Assembly: GCA_022059125.1 (NCBI GenBank)
Contig: JAEUWY010000008.1
Location: 310,001-374,000, forward strand
DNA length: 64,000 nucleotides
DNA from: Corynespora cassiicola
Taxonomy: Eukaryota > Ascomycota > Dothideomycetes > Pleosporales > Corynesporascaceae
Direction of reading: 5' to 3'
Part shown: one piece after another, positions 1-11,773 of the stretch
Position numbering within the stretch: the first letter of the stretch is position 1
Layout: each line of letters begins with the position of its first letter
Notes under the pieces: model-generated
The model's database searches: none
Told to the model about the DNA's origin: nothing
Seen by the model: only the letters and a program-made list of their open reading frames with translations
Program-made: the position numbers and the translations under genes

Positions 1-240
1 GCGAGGCCCTAGCACAACCCAAGGCTGCCCTACGAGGAGAGCCCCACTATAATTTGACAATTTTTTTCTTCATTCACAACTCTCTCTCCCGGCAGAGGAG
101 GCCGTGCCCATCCATGTAGACGTATTACTATTTTTGACGTGGGCGCGGCGGGTCCGACACGCGGAGTGCGGGTCCCAAAACGCGACCGAGGGACGGCAAA
201 TCCATACCGTACCCACACCTGCCATGCCACGCCATGCCAC

Positions 241-271
<31 letters not shown>

Positions 272-2833
272 CCGCTACTGCGCCCGGCCGTACCTGAACG
301 TGAACCCTCCGTGGTGCTTGAAGCGCACTCCAAGAACCCAAGCGTGCAATGCGTTCCACTACCCAGGGAAGAAGGAGAAAATAAAAGTAGCACCGACACC
401 GAAGTCGAGAGCTCCAAGAGCTTGACAAGCAAAGAGCGAAGGAAAAAAAAAAGAGATTGCCAACCTTAGCACATCTTACTCAGGGGGTACAATTTTGTAC
501 AAGGGGAACGGTAGTTGGTGTAGAGATGAAGACGGCGCAGCACATCGCATCGACATCTGCGCCGCTTGATTGGCAGGGAACGCACTTCCCAGGCGCAGCG
601 CGGAGCCTACAAACCAGCGCCAGGGACCCGGCGCTCGGGAGTTTCAGCTTGAATAAAAAGACACACAGGGGAGTCGAGCGAGCGAGGGGAGCATCCACGC
701 AACGCATCATTCCGGCGACGCAGTGCTCGGCGCCGAATCCCGCACCGCACCGCACCGCACCGCACGCGCAAACCGCACATCCCATCTCGTACCCGTATAT
801 GCCCAGTTGTGTACCGACGCCTTGTAATGTAGCCGTGTGTTTGTGTGTACCTCGGAGCGCACGTCCTCTTGCTCAACTACCGACAGCGATGCTCTCCCTC
901 TACCTGCCTTCCTATCCTTACACGGCACTTGCCACCATCTCCCATCTCCCGTCTCCCGCGCCGCCCATCTCAATCTTGCCTCGCCATCCCACCTCCCGAA
1001 CTCTCCCTATACGTCCATGACCCCTCCTCTTCCTCCTCCCCCCCCCAAAGTAAAGCATAGCAGCAGCCCTCCGAGGGAGCAGTGAGCGCGCACAAGACAA
1101 GCGTCCGACATGCACTTCTCGCCTGCCTTGGCATCGGCCAGCAGCGCCCAGACCCGCGGACGCGCGGGGAAGCGCGCGGGTTGTGGAGCACGCGCGTTGC
1201 ATGCTAATGTCCCTCGTCGTCGTCGTCGTCGTCGGTCTGCCTCGTTCCCCTGCGTTTGCCGCCGCCGCCGCCGCCTGTTGTCCTTCATCTCCAAATCTCT
1301 GAAAAGCAGAAGAAGAAGAAGAAAAGAAAGGAAGGAAGGAGGAGGACGGCAAGAAGGCATCTCGCGCCCGTGGCGAACCGTACATGCAACGAAGCCATGT
1401 CCCCGTCATCCTATCCTTCAGATCAAAAAAAAAAAACAATCAAACTCCATGCCTCCTGCAAACTAGAAAATGCTGCCTCTACATCCATCTGCTGTACCTA
1501 CCCAGAACCCCACTCACTCACTCACTGTACACTGCACCCAGCGCCACCCCATCATCGGCGAAATTGCGCGCCGAACCGCCCAAAACCAACCCATTGGCCA
1601 CAACGCCCTCTCTCGAAATTTCCCCCAAGGCGCAAAAAAGCAAAAAAGCACACATGCCCAACCCCTTCTTCCTCTTCCCCCTTCTTGCTTCGTCAGGCAA
1701 ACAAACAAAACAACGTCGCCCGAGGCGAGAACTGCCGCATGACAAATACCCGAACACCAATCAATCGGTGACGGAGCGCCTACATGCGTGCGGGAACCGC
1801 CTGAACCTTCTCTGCCCCCCTGAATACACCGGCCTGCGCCTGCCATGCCCCTGCCATGCCCCGACACCCCCCCCACGCGACATCTGACATCCAACGTGTA
1901 CCAACACGCACAAAAAATAGAAACACAGCTCTCTTTTTCGGGTTTGAAACCCCAGACATTTCGAAACGTTTGCATCTTACTCTTTCTACCTATGCTTTCT
2001 GGGTCCAAAAAAAGAAGAGGACGAAGGAAATGGGGAGAGGGGTCTCGCGTTACGAGCAAATACCCACCCATACACGCCTCTTCACCCAATCCCACATGTC
2101 CATATGCCCCCCATGTCCATGGCATTTTCTTTCCTTTTGATCGCTCAACCCCGTCTCAGACGATCCCTTCCCTTCCATCCCGAGATCGGACAATAAAAAA
2201 AGAGAAAATAGAAAAAAAAGGACAAACCAGACACACCAAACCACCACTGTTCGAAGATAGCCATATCTGCTAGGATACATAAGCGAATAATACTTTTGGG
2301 ATGGGAAAAAAACTCCAAAAACACAATCCAATCCCGTAATCCCGGCCCGAAAAAAGCTTGTCGACATTCCGAAAATAAGAAAAAGGGAAGAAGAACAGAA
2401 CCAGCCGGCAGCTCCCCCAGCCAGGAGCGCCAAGGTAACAGGTAGAGCTCGAATTGATGCGTTGTCCACCAAATGCACCTCCCCGAAATGCCCCGACATG
2501 GCGGGCGGTAGCAGAACCGAGGGAGCCGTCGGATCGGACGACTCTTGTCCTTGCTCCAACAAGCATGCAGTAAAGCCATCAACGCCCATTTCGTTTCCCT
2601 CCTCTTGTGTCAGACATAGGAAATAGCCATGCAATGGTTGGATGATATAGCGGTGGCAAGCGCAAGCGTCCATGATAAAAGGGAATTAGTGCCGTGCCGT
2701 GAAATGGTCGGATAGTGGTATATAGTTGACAAAACCGTGTCTTGTGCGGAATGCCAAAAAGATGCTAGTGTACAGTGGGACGAGATCTGTGAAATTAAAT
2801 GTCCCGGGGGAGTGCAGGTAGCACGTGGTATCA
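1..2833. other. gene-free region with microsatellites
   Basis: No gene could be supported in this stretch. Open frames here are low complexity and overlap on both strands. It holds simple repeats: a CATGCC-type hexamer run near 228-275, a CGT triplet run near 1212-1235, GCC triplets near 1260-1275, and several A-rich or C-rich tracts. The right part lies downstream of the bHLH gene and may contain its 3' UTR. Confidence 0.6.
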
Positions 2834-4569
2834 TCAACGATGCGGGTGCTCGTACGGACGCATGCCGCCAAACTCAACGCCCTGCATCGCAGTCGGGGCG
2901 GGTGGTCCCCACTGTGGTGGAGGGGGCTGGGCCGGCGCTTGCGCTTGCTGTTGCTGCTGCTGCTGCTGCTGAAGCGGAGGGAGGATGGTGGCCTGCCCTG
3001 AGGGCGTGCTGGCCTGTTGCTGCGCGAGCATGCCCGTCATGCTTCCGTAAATGTGCGGGTTGTTGGGCTCGACGCGGCGGAGGTGCTGCCACATGGCGGC
3101 CAGCTCGTTCCGCAGAAGCTCATTCTCTTCCTGTGCCCTCCGACAATACTCGGCGTCGGGCCGCAGTCGAGCATTCTCTGAGCGGGCTGCCTCATGGGCT
3201 CTTCCGAGATTCTTTATGTACTCAATGGCTTCCAGGGGTCAGCGTTGAGGGGGGAAAATGACGGCCCAAAACATACACTTTGTGAGAATCTCCCACTTGC
3301 TGGACTTGCTCCCCGGGGAATTTGGCAGAATATTGTTCAATTCGTCGAACAAGTTCTTCATCTCGCTCCGTCGCTTGCGCTCGGCCATCTTGTGGCTGAT
3401 GCGGAGCTCGGGCGTCCGGCTGTAGTTGCCGCTCCCCGCGGTGGGCGTCTGGGCTTCATTCTGCAGATTCGTAATGTCCCGATGCTGCATCGAATGGTGG
3501 TGAGTCGTGGGAATGTCTAGTCAGAGTCAGCTACGTTTCGGCGAAGGGGGGGAAAACTGGGAGTCATGCCGTCATCCAGCCTCTTCTGCCCCGACGGCAA
3601 ACTCGACTCCGCGGTGAAAATGCTGCTATTAATCGACGTGGCGAAACTGTTCTGGCGAGAAATGGAGCGCTCGACGCTAGACTCACCGCTGCTTGATCCT
3701 CTCCTGTCGTCGGGTTCAAACTCGGCAGGAAAAGCCCAGGCGTAACCTTTTGTCGGAGCAGCAGCCATTGGATCCGGCATTCCCGACACGCTTCGAGGGT
3801 TCGGGTTGATGACGGGGGCCCTTCGTGGCGGGTGGTTTGCGCGCGGTCCAGCTCGAGGGCCAAGTGGGGAAAGGGGCGAGGCGCCATTCGGTCGCTGTTC
3901 GACAATGCCGCGCTGCTGCTGGAGATTGGAGACGAGGGAGACACGAGAGGCGTTCTGGCTCTCGTAGGGGGAGGAGGGGCTAATGGCCAGGTGGTTCATG
4001 CCGGCATTCATTCGGCTGTCGACGCTGCTGCGTCGCGAATCGAAATGCGAGCCCTGCTCGAAGCTCACCCGATTGTCGAAGGCTTGGTTGAGCGATGGGA
4101 GCGCATTGTTGGGCTGGGAGGGTTAGCGATGGCATGGTAGAGGGGCATGATGGCAGGTACCTGCTGGGCGCCCGAGGGGTAGCGCGCCGAAGATGGGGTG
4201 TCAGGCACCGAGTTGCGCGAGGGCGAGTCCTCGGCATTGAGGATGGTCTGGAGCTGCAGTCCCATGGTGTTGGAGACGCCAGAAGAGTCTGGCAGCTGTC
4301 AGCAGGGGGAGCGATCGAGGCAAGAGGGACGGCAGGGAAGACGGGCAAGCAAGGTGCGGGCGGGACAAGAGACAACACTCACGCTTGCTCTGAGAGATGG
4401 ACCAATTACCTGAGTCGCGAGCCTCCCGAGCCTCCGAGTGCTGTCTGAGGCGGACGGGGCTCTGCTCGGAAGGAGACAGGGTGCTGGTGAGGGAGGCAAT
4501 CGAGGGCAGCGCTTGGCCTTGAGACACGGAACCAGGTGGGAGCGGGCGCTGCTGCGAAACGGGGTCCAT
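2834..4569 (-). CDS. bHLH transcription factor
   Basis: A nuclear DNA-binding regulator. Five exons (4569-4383, 4288-4161, 4113-3535, 3484-3277, 3228-2834) join in frame across introns of 94, 47, 50 and 48 nt to give 498 residues. The basic helix-loop-helix lies at about residues 329-375. Its basic region shows His329, Glu333 and Arg337, the spacing typical of proteins that read CANNTG boxes, with Arg at the position favouring CACGTG. The second helix runs straight into a leucine/glutamate-rich stretch that could extend a coiled coil for dimerisation. The N-terminal two thirds is Ser/Pro-rich and probably disordered; the C-terminus carries a run of about nine glutamines and Pro-rich sequence. 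The gene sits in unusually long non-coding DNA, common for developmental regulators. The bHLH call is sure; target genes and orthology (fungal Esc1-like and similar groups) are not. Confidence 0.9.
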
Positions 4570-7500
4570 GGCGGGCGACGGAGAATTGTCGTGGTGGTCG
4601 ACGCGGAGGTCGCGGTGGTGGTGGTCGAGTGTTTTGCACTACGGCGCGGCCGACAAGAGTCTGGGTGTCGAGGTGGTCGGGCGTGGGCTGGCGTGGAGTG
4701 TGGTGCAGAGGGCGCCCGCGAGGCCAATGGACCAATGGCGAGCAAGGGAGCAGGAGCTGGGAGGGAGGAGAGCTCCGGGCGGGAAGCGCAGGCGGCACTG
4801 CAGGACGCGTGCCGTGATCAGCGCTGGGAGGGAGAGGGACGGAGCGAGTAAGAAAAGAATGGGAGCAACGCGGTGGAGGGGACGGAGCCTGGGGGGAGAA
4901 GCAAAAGCGGGCGCGAAGGTGCGAGGTCGAGGGCGCACGGGATGCTGGCTGCTCTTCCCTTCTGGGAACTCTTGTTGCAAGGCGGGGCAGAGCAAAAGTC
5001 CCGCCGCCAAGGAGAGACGTGGAGCGAGGGCAGCAGGAGCAATTGGGCAGGGCCAGGGGCTAGGCAAGCACCATGGGGGAGGGAGGGCGACTGCGACTGC
5101 GATTGCGGGTGGGCGGCCAAAGGGGACGTGGCCGCAGTGTGCTCCCCGGCGTGGTGGTGGGCGGTCGAGCAGGGCAATGGCAGGGCGGGCTCCTGCTGGC
5201 GGGTCGTGGTCGCAGGTGGCAGGTCGCGGGCGCACAAGGTCAAGACGGCTGAAGCTGGGCGGAGACGGATCGAGTGCGACGCGCAGGCGTCGGGGAGAGG
5301 AGGAGAGACGGGAGGACTCGAGCTGAGTGGCGCGGGCGGGCCTGGCAGGCGGTGGTACAGAAAGGACAGGAAAAAGTCGAACGGGCGTTCGCTCCAAGTG
5401 GCCGCGGCGGAGAAAAGAAAGTCAAGCGGGCTTGGGCGATGGGAGCAGGGAGCAGGTGGTGCGGGCGCGTCGTCTGGCGATCGGGGGGCTGCGGTGGCGG
5501 GCACGAGGGCTCAGCGTCGTCGTGGTGCGGAGGGGATGGGCAGGTCAGAGAGCAGGAGAGCGGGGGCCGTCTACCATGACGCGGGGCGCGAAGGGGGGGA
5601 GTCGACTATGAAGGGACTCGGTCGGCTGAACGAGGACGGGCGTGCCTTGCATGGACAGGCTCGTCACTGGACCCAAGGGCGCTGGGGGGACAGGCTCGCC
5701 GTGGGCTGTGGGCGGTGGGCGGTGGGCGGTGGGCGGCGGCCGGTAGACACAGCGGAGCAGCGGGCGGACAGAGGTCTGGACGTGGGTGCAACAGTCGGGA
5801 TGGGAGTCTCGAGGTGGAGGCTCGGTGGACGAGGACCAGAGGTCGCGGAGAGGGATCCGCAAGGGCAAGCTGAGAGCCAATTAATTTGAGCGCGGGCGCC
5901 CAGGACAAAGCCGCCCGCACGTGGGAAATCGTTCAATCAAGGCTTCGTGTATCTGCGCAGCCGTCTAGTGGCGGCTAGCTGCACTTAATATGGCCTTGGA
6001 CGCTCGTGCGAACAGGTGGCCGTCAGCGGCCATGACAGGCCGCACGCGAGCGGAGGGGGGGCGCGACTGCATGGCCACGGCCTGGTGCTCCTACAGCCAC
6101 GGCGCCTGGCCTACCGTCTGCTCGTCGTCGTGGTGCTCAGCGCCGTCGTGGTAGCAGCACCAGCAGCACCAGCAGCAGCACCAGCAGCATCAGGCAGCGG
6201 CCCCGGCTGGGTCAGCGCACGGGAGGGCCTAGGGCTCTGGATGGGGGACGGGGGATAGGGATACAGCGTGGCCAGTGCGGGAGGTGGCATGTGGGCGGCC
6301 GGGGCGTGGGAAGGATTTTAGGTTTCCTGGTGCGCTACTGTCGCCTGTTTAGCCAAACCCAGCCGCCGCTGGACTGCGCTGGCGGTGGGAGCCCTGCTGC
6401 GCGCCCGGCCAGGATGCGCGCGATAGTACTACGGGCCCTGGAGCCCTGGAGCCCTGGGGCCCTGGAGCCCTGCTGCTGCCCGCCGCCCGCCGCCCAATGC
6501 CAGATGGCCGCCGGCTGCAGCCCGTCGCCATCGAGACACGCCACGAGGGCCGCGCAGAAGCAAACGTCGAGCATCCTCAAGCGTCGTCCAGCGCCCTCGA
6601 CCGCCGCCGCCGTCTCCGTCCTGGGAGCGCCCTGGGCCAGCTCCGCGGAAGCCCTCTGCAGCCCTCGCGCGCCCTCTCACGCTTCTGACGCTGCCTCGCA
6701 CGCCGCGGCCGACCCATGGCCCACCGCGCAGGGGCGGCCATCCCTCAACCATGGGGCGCGCGCGTTGAGAAGGGCGAGCGCAAGCCAGCGCCGCCGCTGC
6801 CCAGATGCTGCTGCTGAGGAGCGATGCGGCCGATGCTGCAGACGGAGACGCTGCAGATGCACGGAGCCCGGCCCACGATGCCCGCCCACGTTTTCCACAG
6901 CCCGCCGCCCGCCAGCGCCAGCGCCAGCGCCATCGCCAGCCATGGCCAGCCATGGCCAGCTCCTCCCATCTCGCCTCTCGCCCGTCGCCCGTCGCCCGTC
7001 GCCCGTTGCCCATGTCGTCTTGTCTCACCCAGAGCTGCCCGCTTTTGCCAAAACTCGCTCCCCATGTCGTCGTGCCTCCCTTTGCCCTACCGTGCCGCCC
7101 GCCCCATTGGCCCACCTCGCGGCTGCTCTCCCTTGACTCCCCGTTTCGTGTCGCGCAGGGCCAAATTGGCTGATCCTCGGTCGCCGGTTGCATCTTCAGC
7201 ACGCTCGGCTCGACTCGGGATCGCCCATCTGCCAGGGAGCTGCCGCTACCGCCTATCCAGCTGCGTTCCCCAACGAGCTGCGTCACCTTGGCTATGCCAC
7301 GACGGCAGCACGCCAGCCCGCGGCCGCTCCTCGGCAAGGGGACGTGTCGTCGAGCCTCGCCAGTCGGAGCACCACCGCACACGCAGACACCATAGGCACC
7401 ATAGAGCCACGGTGCGTGACACGGAGCAGGGCTTGCTAGCGCTGGCCACCTGAGGGGAGGGGGGAACTGCTCCGACATGTACCCTCCTCAACGCCGGCCC

Positions 7501-9057
7501 GCTCAAGGGCCCTGCTGCGACGCTGCCTGACATCTCGTGGCGTGCCAACGGCCATCACACAGTTGCACGCCCGTCGAGTACCGCCCGAGTACCGCTTGGG
7601 ACCTGCCGCGGGCACAGCCATCTGCCCTTTGCTCTTGTCCTCGCACCTTGCCTACATGTCTCGACCTTGTACTCCGACCTCGTTTCCTCCACCACATGCA
7701 TATCGTCATACTACCACCGACTGTAACCCCACATGGGGACAGCTTGCCACCACCTCTTCCCCCATTGCACACATGTACAAGCCATTCCGGGAACCAGGTC
7801 TGCGCCTGCAACCGCCTAGCCCCGTACACAAGCACCTCTGAAGCCATTGTCGTCACCCCGCAAGAGGCGTCGACCGTTTTCCTGCTTTCGACGCCCCCAT
7901 GTCTCGAGCCGCTGGCACAAGAAGAAGCAACCGGCAGGACTGTTTCCTTTTTTTTCCCTCCTCCCACCGTCCCGGCCCGCCGTTGTTTGCTCGGGCCCCT
8001 TGTGCCCCGAACTGCACATCTTGAAACCACGGCCAGCGGTCACAGCGTCGGCAGATGGCGAGAGATGAGGTCTTACCCTTTACACAGCCTGTCGTGCTCG
8101 CACGGCCACCGCCATACAAGGCCATCGGCCCTTTCGGGCGCCCTGCTGTAGGCATGGACAAGGAGAAGGTTCACACGGCAAGATGCGTCCAGGAGCCCCA
8201 TGCATCGAGGCGTGCAGACACCTTCTCGACTTGGAAAAAAGGGCCCTTCACGCGTGGTTGTACCATCTCTGTTCATCTGTTTCCGATCCAAGCCACCCAA
8301 ACAGCGTGCAGCATCGACTTGGGCGGCCGTGTTGCCTCCAAATCGACACGTTGCCGAACACCAGTCAACCTGACCGTCTGCTGCTGTGCGCCAAAGCGTC
8401 AGTCCGTCGGCAGTCAACGGTTCATAGGTGGAACTGTTGGGGGCTTTGGCCGTGCCACGGCCGCTGGACTAGACCAGGCCGCTGCAATGTCCGCAAGACC
8501 CAACCGTCGTGGGTAACAGAGACACACAGCCCGGCACAATCAACATGTCAAATGCGTCTTGCGTCCTGCGTCTTGCGCGTCAACGTGAATCAGCCTCGCG
8601 CCGGCCCCCCAGGCGAAGAGGATCGCAATCCAATCAATCCGTCTGCAGCCAATATTCGTTGACCTGCAGCGGGCCAAGCAACGCATCGACAGAAGGGGCA
8701 TGTGGGCTCCTTGGAGGGCTCGTCGGTAGGCCGGCCCTCTGGCTGCTTTGGGAGGCAGTCCAGCTTCGGCCTTGCCCGAAAGGATTCTGAGACTCGAGCA
8801 ATGTAATCAAGCGAGTATCGAACGAGGACGGCCATGGCCCTTCCTGCAGGATTACTCCGCATCGCCCACATGTCAAAGTCACCGACCGTGACCGTCTGTG
8901 CGGGCGCGGCCCGTTGCTGAGATGTAAGATGTGCCCTGAACCTCTGCCCATCCCCTTTGGGAAGGTGGCATGATCACGTGTTAGCGCCTCCGAGCTCGAC
9001 GTCACGTCAAAAGTTTCCGCGCGACAGTTTCGACGACTGCCAGAACAGGACGCCACC
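4570..9057. other. long gene-free GC-rich region
   Basis: No convincing gene was found in 4.5 kb. The many long open frames overlap in antisense, are Arg/Pro/Ser/Ala-rich, and reflect GC content. Short tandem repeats are dense: a GGGCGGT run at about 5707-5740, CAG/CAC triplets at about 6155-6190, CCCTGGAG units at about 6438-6475, GCCATGGCCA units at about 6935-6962 and CGTCGCC units at about 6975-7010. The part next to 4569 is probably promoter or 5' UTR of the bHLH gene. Confidence 0.6.
5707..5740. repeat. GGGCGGT tandem heptamer tract
   Basis: About four consecutive copies of GGGCGGT are read on the plus strand. The same unit recurs at about 56542-56579. Each tract lies upstream of a minus-strand gene. 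Confidence 0.8.
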
Positions 9058-10403
9058 ATGGACCTATGCGAAACAAAAGGCGCTGCCCCCGTGTCTGCGT
9101 TCCCCTTTTTGAGCTTGCCGCGCGAGCTGAGAGATCAGGCAAGTCTCCTCTCTCCCCCCCCTCCGCCAGGCGGCCGCCTTGGGCTGGCATATGATATGTG
9201 GAGGCATGTGGAACCACGGGCTAACTGGTGCAGGTCTACAATCATGTGTTTGCCATGCCTGAGATTCGCGGCGACCGAGCCCTCTGCATCGAACGGCGGA
9301 ACCTGGCCCACTTCAAGCCGAGCGCCGCGGCGATCCTGCTGGTCCTGCACCACGAGTACCTACTGCTGAACCGGCAGGTCGCGCGCGAGGCACTAGAGGT
9401 CCTTTTCAAGAATCACAAGGTTCTGCTTAGTTGCGGCCCGTATGTGCTGAGGTCGTTGCTATATCTAATCGAAGAACAAAACGGCCCCAGCAAGCAGTGG
9501 CTCAAGTGGCTCAAGCATATTGAGCTGGATTGGATCACCTTTCCCAACCTACGCTTCTACCCACCCAACCGCGAGGCATTTCCCGATGTTTCTTCGTGGG
9601 AACAGGACCCCCATGAAGTCGATGTAGACTACATTCGCGGCGCGCAATACAGCGGGCACTACGACGAGAACGACTACGAGGGTGGTTCCCACTACGACGA
9701 CAACTTTTATGCGCCCGAAAACACCATCCTGTATCCATCCTTCACTCAGCCAGAGCAAGACCAAGCTCCAGATCCCAACGATCCCTTTGGCTTCGCAACC
9801 CACTACCCCTTCACAGATCCCTCGCGCGAACCCACCGACGAATCCGAAGCCCAGGAGGACTCAGCTACTAAGCTGGACCTCCTCATCTCAACAGAAGTGA
9901 CCCCCCTCTTTGACTACCTCTCCTCCCCCACATTCTCCCTATCTTCCATCACATTGCCCCTCTACTTCATCTCCTCCAACTCCTTCGCCCTCCGCGACGC
10001 GGATCGCCCCGGCTACGGCCTGCCCGTCCAGCTACGCTACTGGGCACAAATGTGCGTCCATGCGCTCATCATGTTGCTTGATTCCGCCACGCTACTTAGC
10101 GAGGTGCGCGTCAAGTACATTCCGTGGGACATATGGGCGTCGATGGAGAGCGGGGAGGAGTTGGCGAGGCTATTGGAGCATGGCGTACTGTTTAATCGGG
10201 AGGTCGAGGGCGGCGTTAGGGCGTTTGAGGGACAGGCTTTTCGGTCTTTGTGGGCAGGGTTGCAGGAGAGGGGTTTCTGCGAGGGTGACGATAGGATGGG
10301 GTTGGAGGCCACTGTCGAGTTTGTCAAGTGGGAGGGCGATTTGGATAGGTGCAGGGTTGGGGATGAGTTGGAAGTGGTTTTTACGAATGGAGGTATGGAA
10401 TAG
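9058..10403 (+). CDS. F-box/2EXR-like protein
   Basis: Two exons (9058-9138, 9234-10403) encode 416 residues. The intron begins GC rather than GT: CAG|GCAAGT at the donor, a CTAAC branch site, and TGCAG at the acceptor. Joining gives the continuous motif LPRELRDQVYNHVF, the usual opening of a large fungal family annotated as F-box-like or 2EXR proteins. The middle (about residues 140-230) is acidic and Asp/Tyr/Pro-rich, with no recognised catalytic motif. Family members are abundant in Dothideomycetes and Leotiomycetes and mostly uncharacterised; a role in ubiquitin-ligase substrate binding is only inferred. The start ATG has a good context (CACCATGG). It stands alone between two gene-poor stretches. 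Confidence 0.8.
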
Positions 10404-11773
10404 AAGCATGGTTTTTATTTTGAAGGGGAGGAGATTTCGTATGGCTGTTATCCGCCAAACATAATTTGATGATCTTACGCTTTGATATATATTTCCTGCT
10501 TCCCGTTGATGTCGCGAAAGTCATGTTTGATGCCGACATGGCGCTTTGCCTCCACAATTTTATGCCATAATATGCTTTTTTGATACCGACATGGAACTCT
10601 TACTCCGATGATGCGTTGCGCCTCACCGGGCCTTGGGACAAATTTGTCCCCATCCTATGGATCAGGGTTTCGCGAATATGCAAAGAAGTCCCCACAGCTC
10701 CCACGTATCTAAATCATTCCGTGTACTGCATGCTAGCAACTGACAGGGTGGCAATTCCCAGCCGCCTAGAATCCCCGCAATCCTAGTTTAAGAAAGACCT
10801 CATTTAGTCGTCCATCTAGCCTCCACCTCGAGTTATCACGAGCGGGAACAGCTTTTGCCATCTTTGTAATATCCAGAAATGTTCTAGCATGATGATCTCT
10901 ACTGCTCACTTCGACACCCGCGAACTGATCCATCAGCCCCTTCTTTTTTTTTCCTGCAGTGTTCCTGACTGTGTTGACATGCATTTGGCATCTTGGGGTC
11001 TGCACTCTATCGTCTCGGATAGTAGAGAATACTTATCTCATGTTCAGCGCTTGGCCGTGTTCAAAGTATGGTGGTCCTAAGCATTTAGTTTGAAATCTTC
11101 ACACTACACGCATTAGATTAACTCACTACTCTACTTTACAAATAAAAGAGTGAGTAAACACGCGCTCGATCCAGCTAAATAGTCGCAGCAAGGTAAGAAT
11201 ACTATAGGGCATTTGCAAGAGTACTTTTAACCACTAAAAAAAACTAATAGGAGAGCTAGCTTTAGAGGTTCTAATAAAAATCAGGTGGGGAATAAAGGGG
11301 AGAAAAGTTGCTGAACTAATACGGGCCATCGAATGTGTAACGACGGCCGAGGAATGTTTGAAATGCTTAGTTATCAGGGTGAAAAATGGTCAAATGATTC
11401 CGACATAGCGTGCAGTGAGGCAAGCAATCAACCCTCTCAACTTCAGACATCACAACATAATCTCAAGCAATACTAAAGGGACGGATATTCATGAACGCAG
11501 GATATTATTGCCCATCGATAAAGCCTACAGTGTCGACCTGCCACGGCGATTGACCGGGCAAAGACAGGAACGAGAGAAAAAAGCCACTTTTTGTTTAGGA
11601 TACCCATTAGCCCATGTAACGCCGAAGCCCAAGGAATTTTTCAGACATCCCAAGCGTCGGAGATCATGATTCCACCGTCGGCGTCATATGCATACACAGG
11701 GTTCCGATACTTAGCCCTAGATCGTGAGATCATGTCTTAGATCGGAGGAGAGCAGTCAAGCAGGAGCGAGCAT
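10404..11773. other. intergenic, partly AT-rich
   Basis: No gene seen. The segment at about 11090-11320 is distinctly AT-rich and stop-dense compared with its surroundings, as expected of a decayed repeat. The stretch adjoining 11774 may be the 3' UTR of the NSR1-like gene. Confidence 0.55.

Noticed and set aside
3485..3534. Stop codon at the end of the third bHLH exon as the gene end
   Set aside because: A 50-nt GT-AG intron removes it and joins directly to the bHLH-encoding exon in frame.
4568..5889. Several 220-340 residue frames upstream of the bHLH gene
   Set aside because: Gly/Arg/Ala-rich in every frame, as expected for purine-biased GC-rich non-coding DNA.
6291..7478. Overlapping open frames of 281-349 residues on both strands
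   Set aside because: Low-complexity Arg/Pro/Ala-rich translations with mutual antisense overlap, dominated by tandem repeats; no domain seen.
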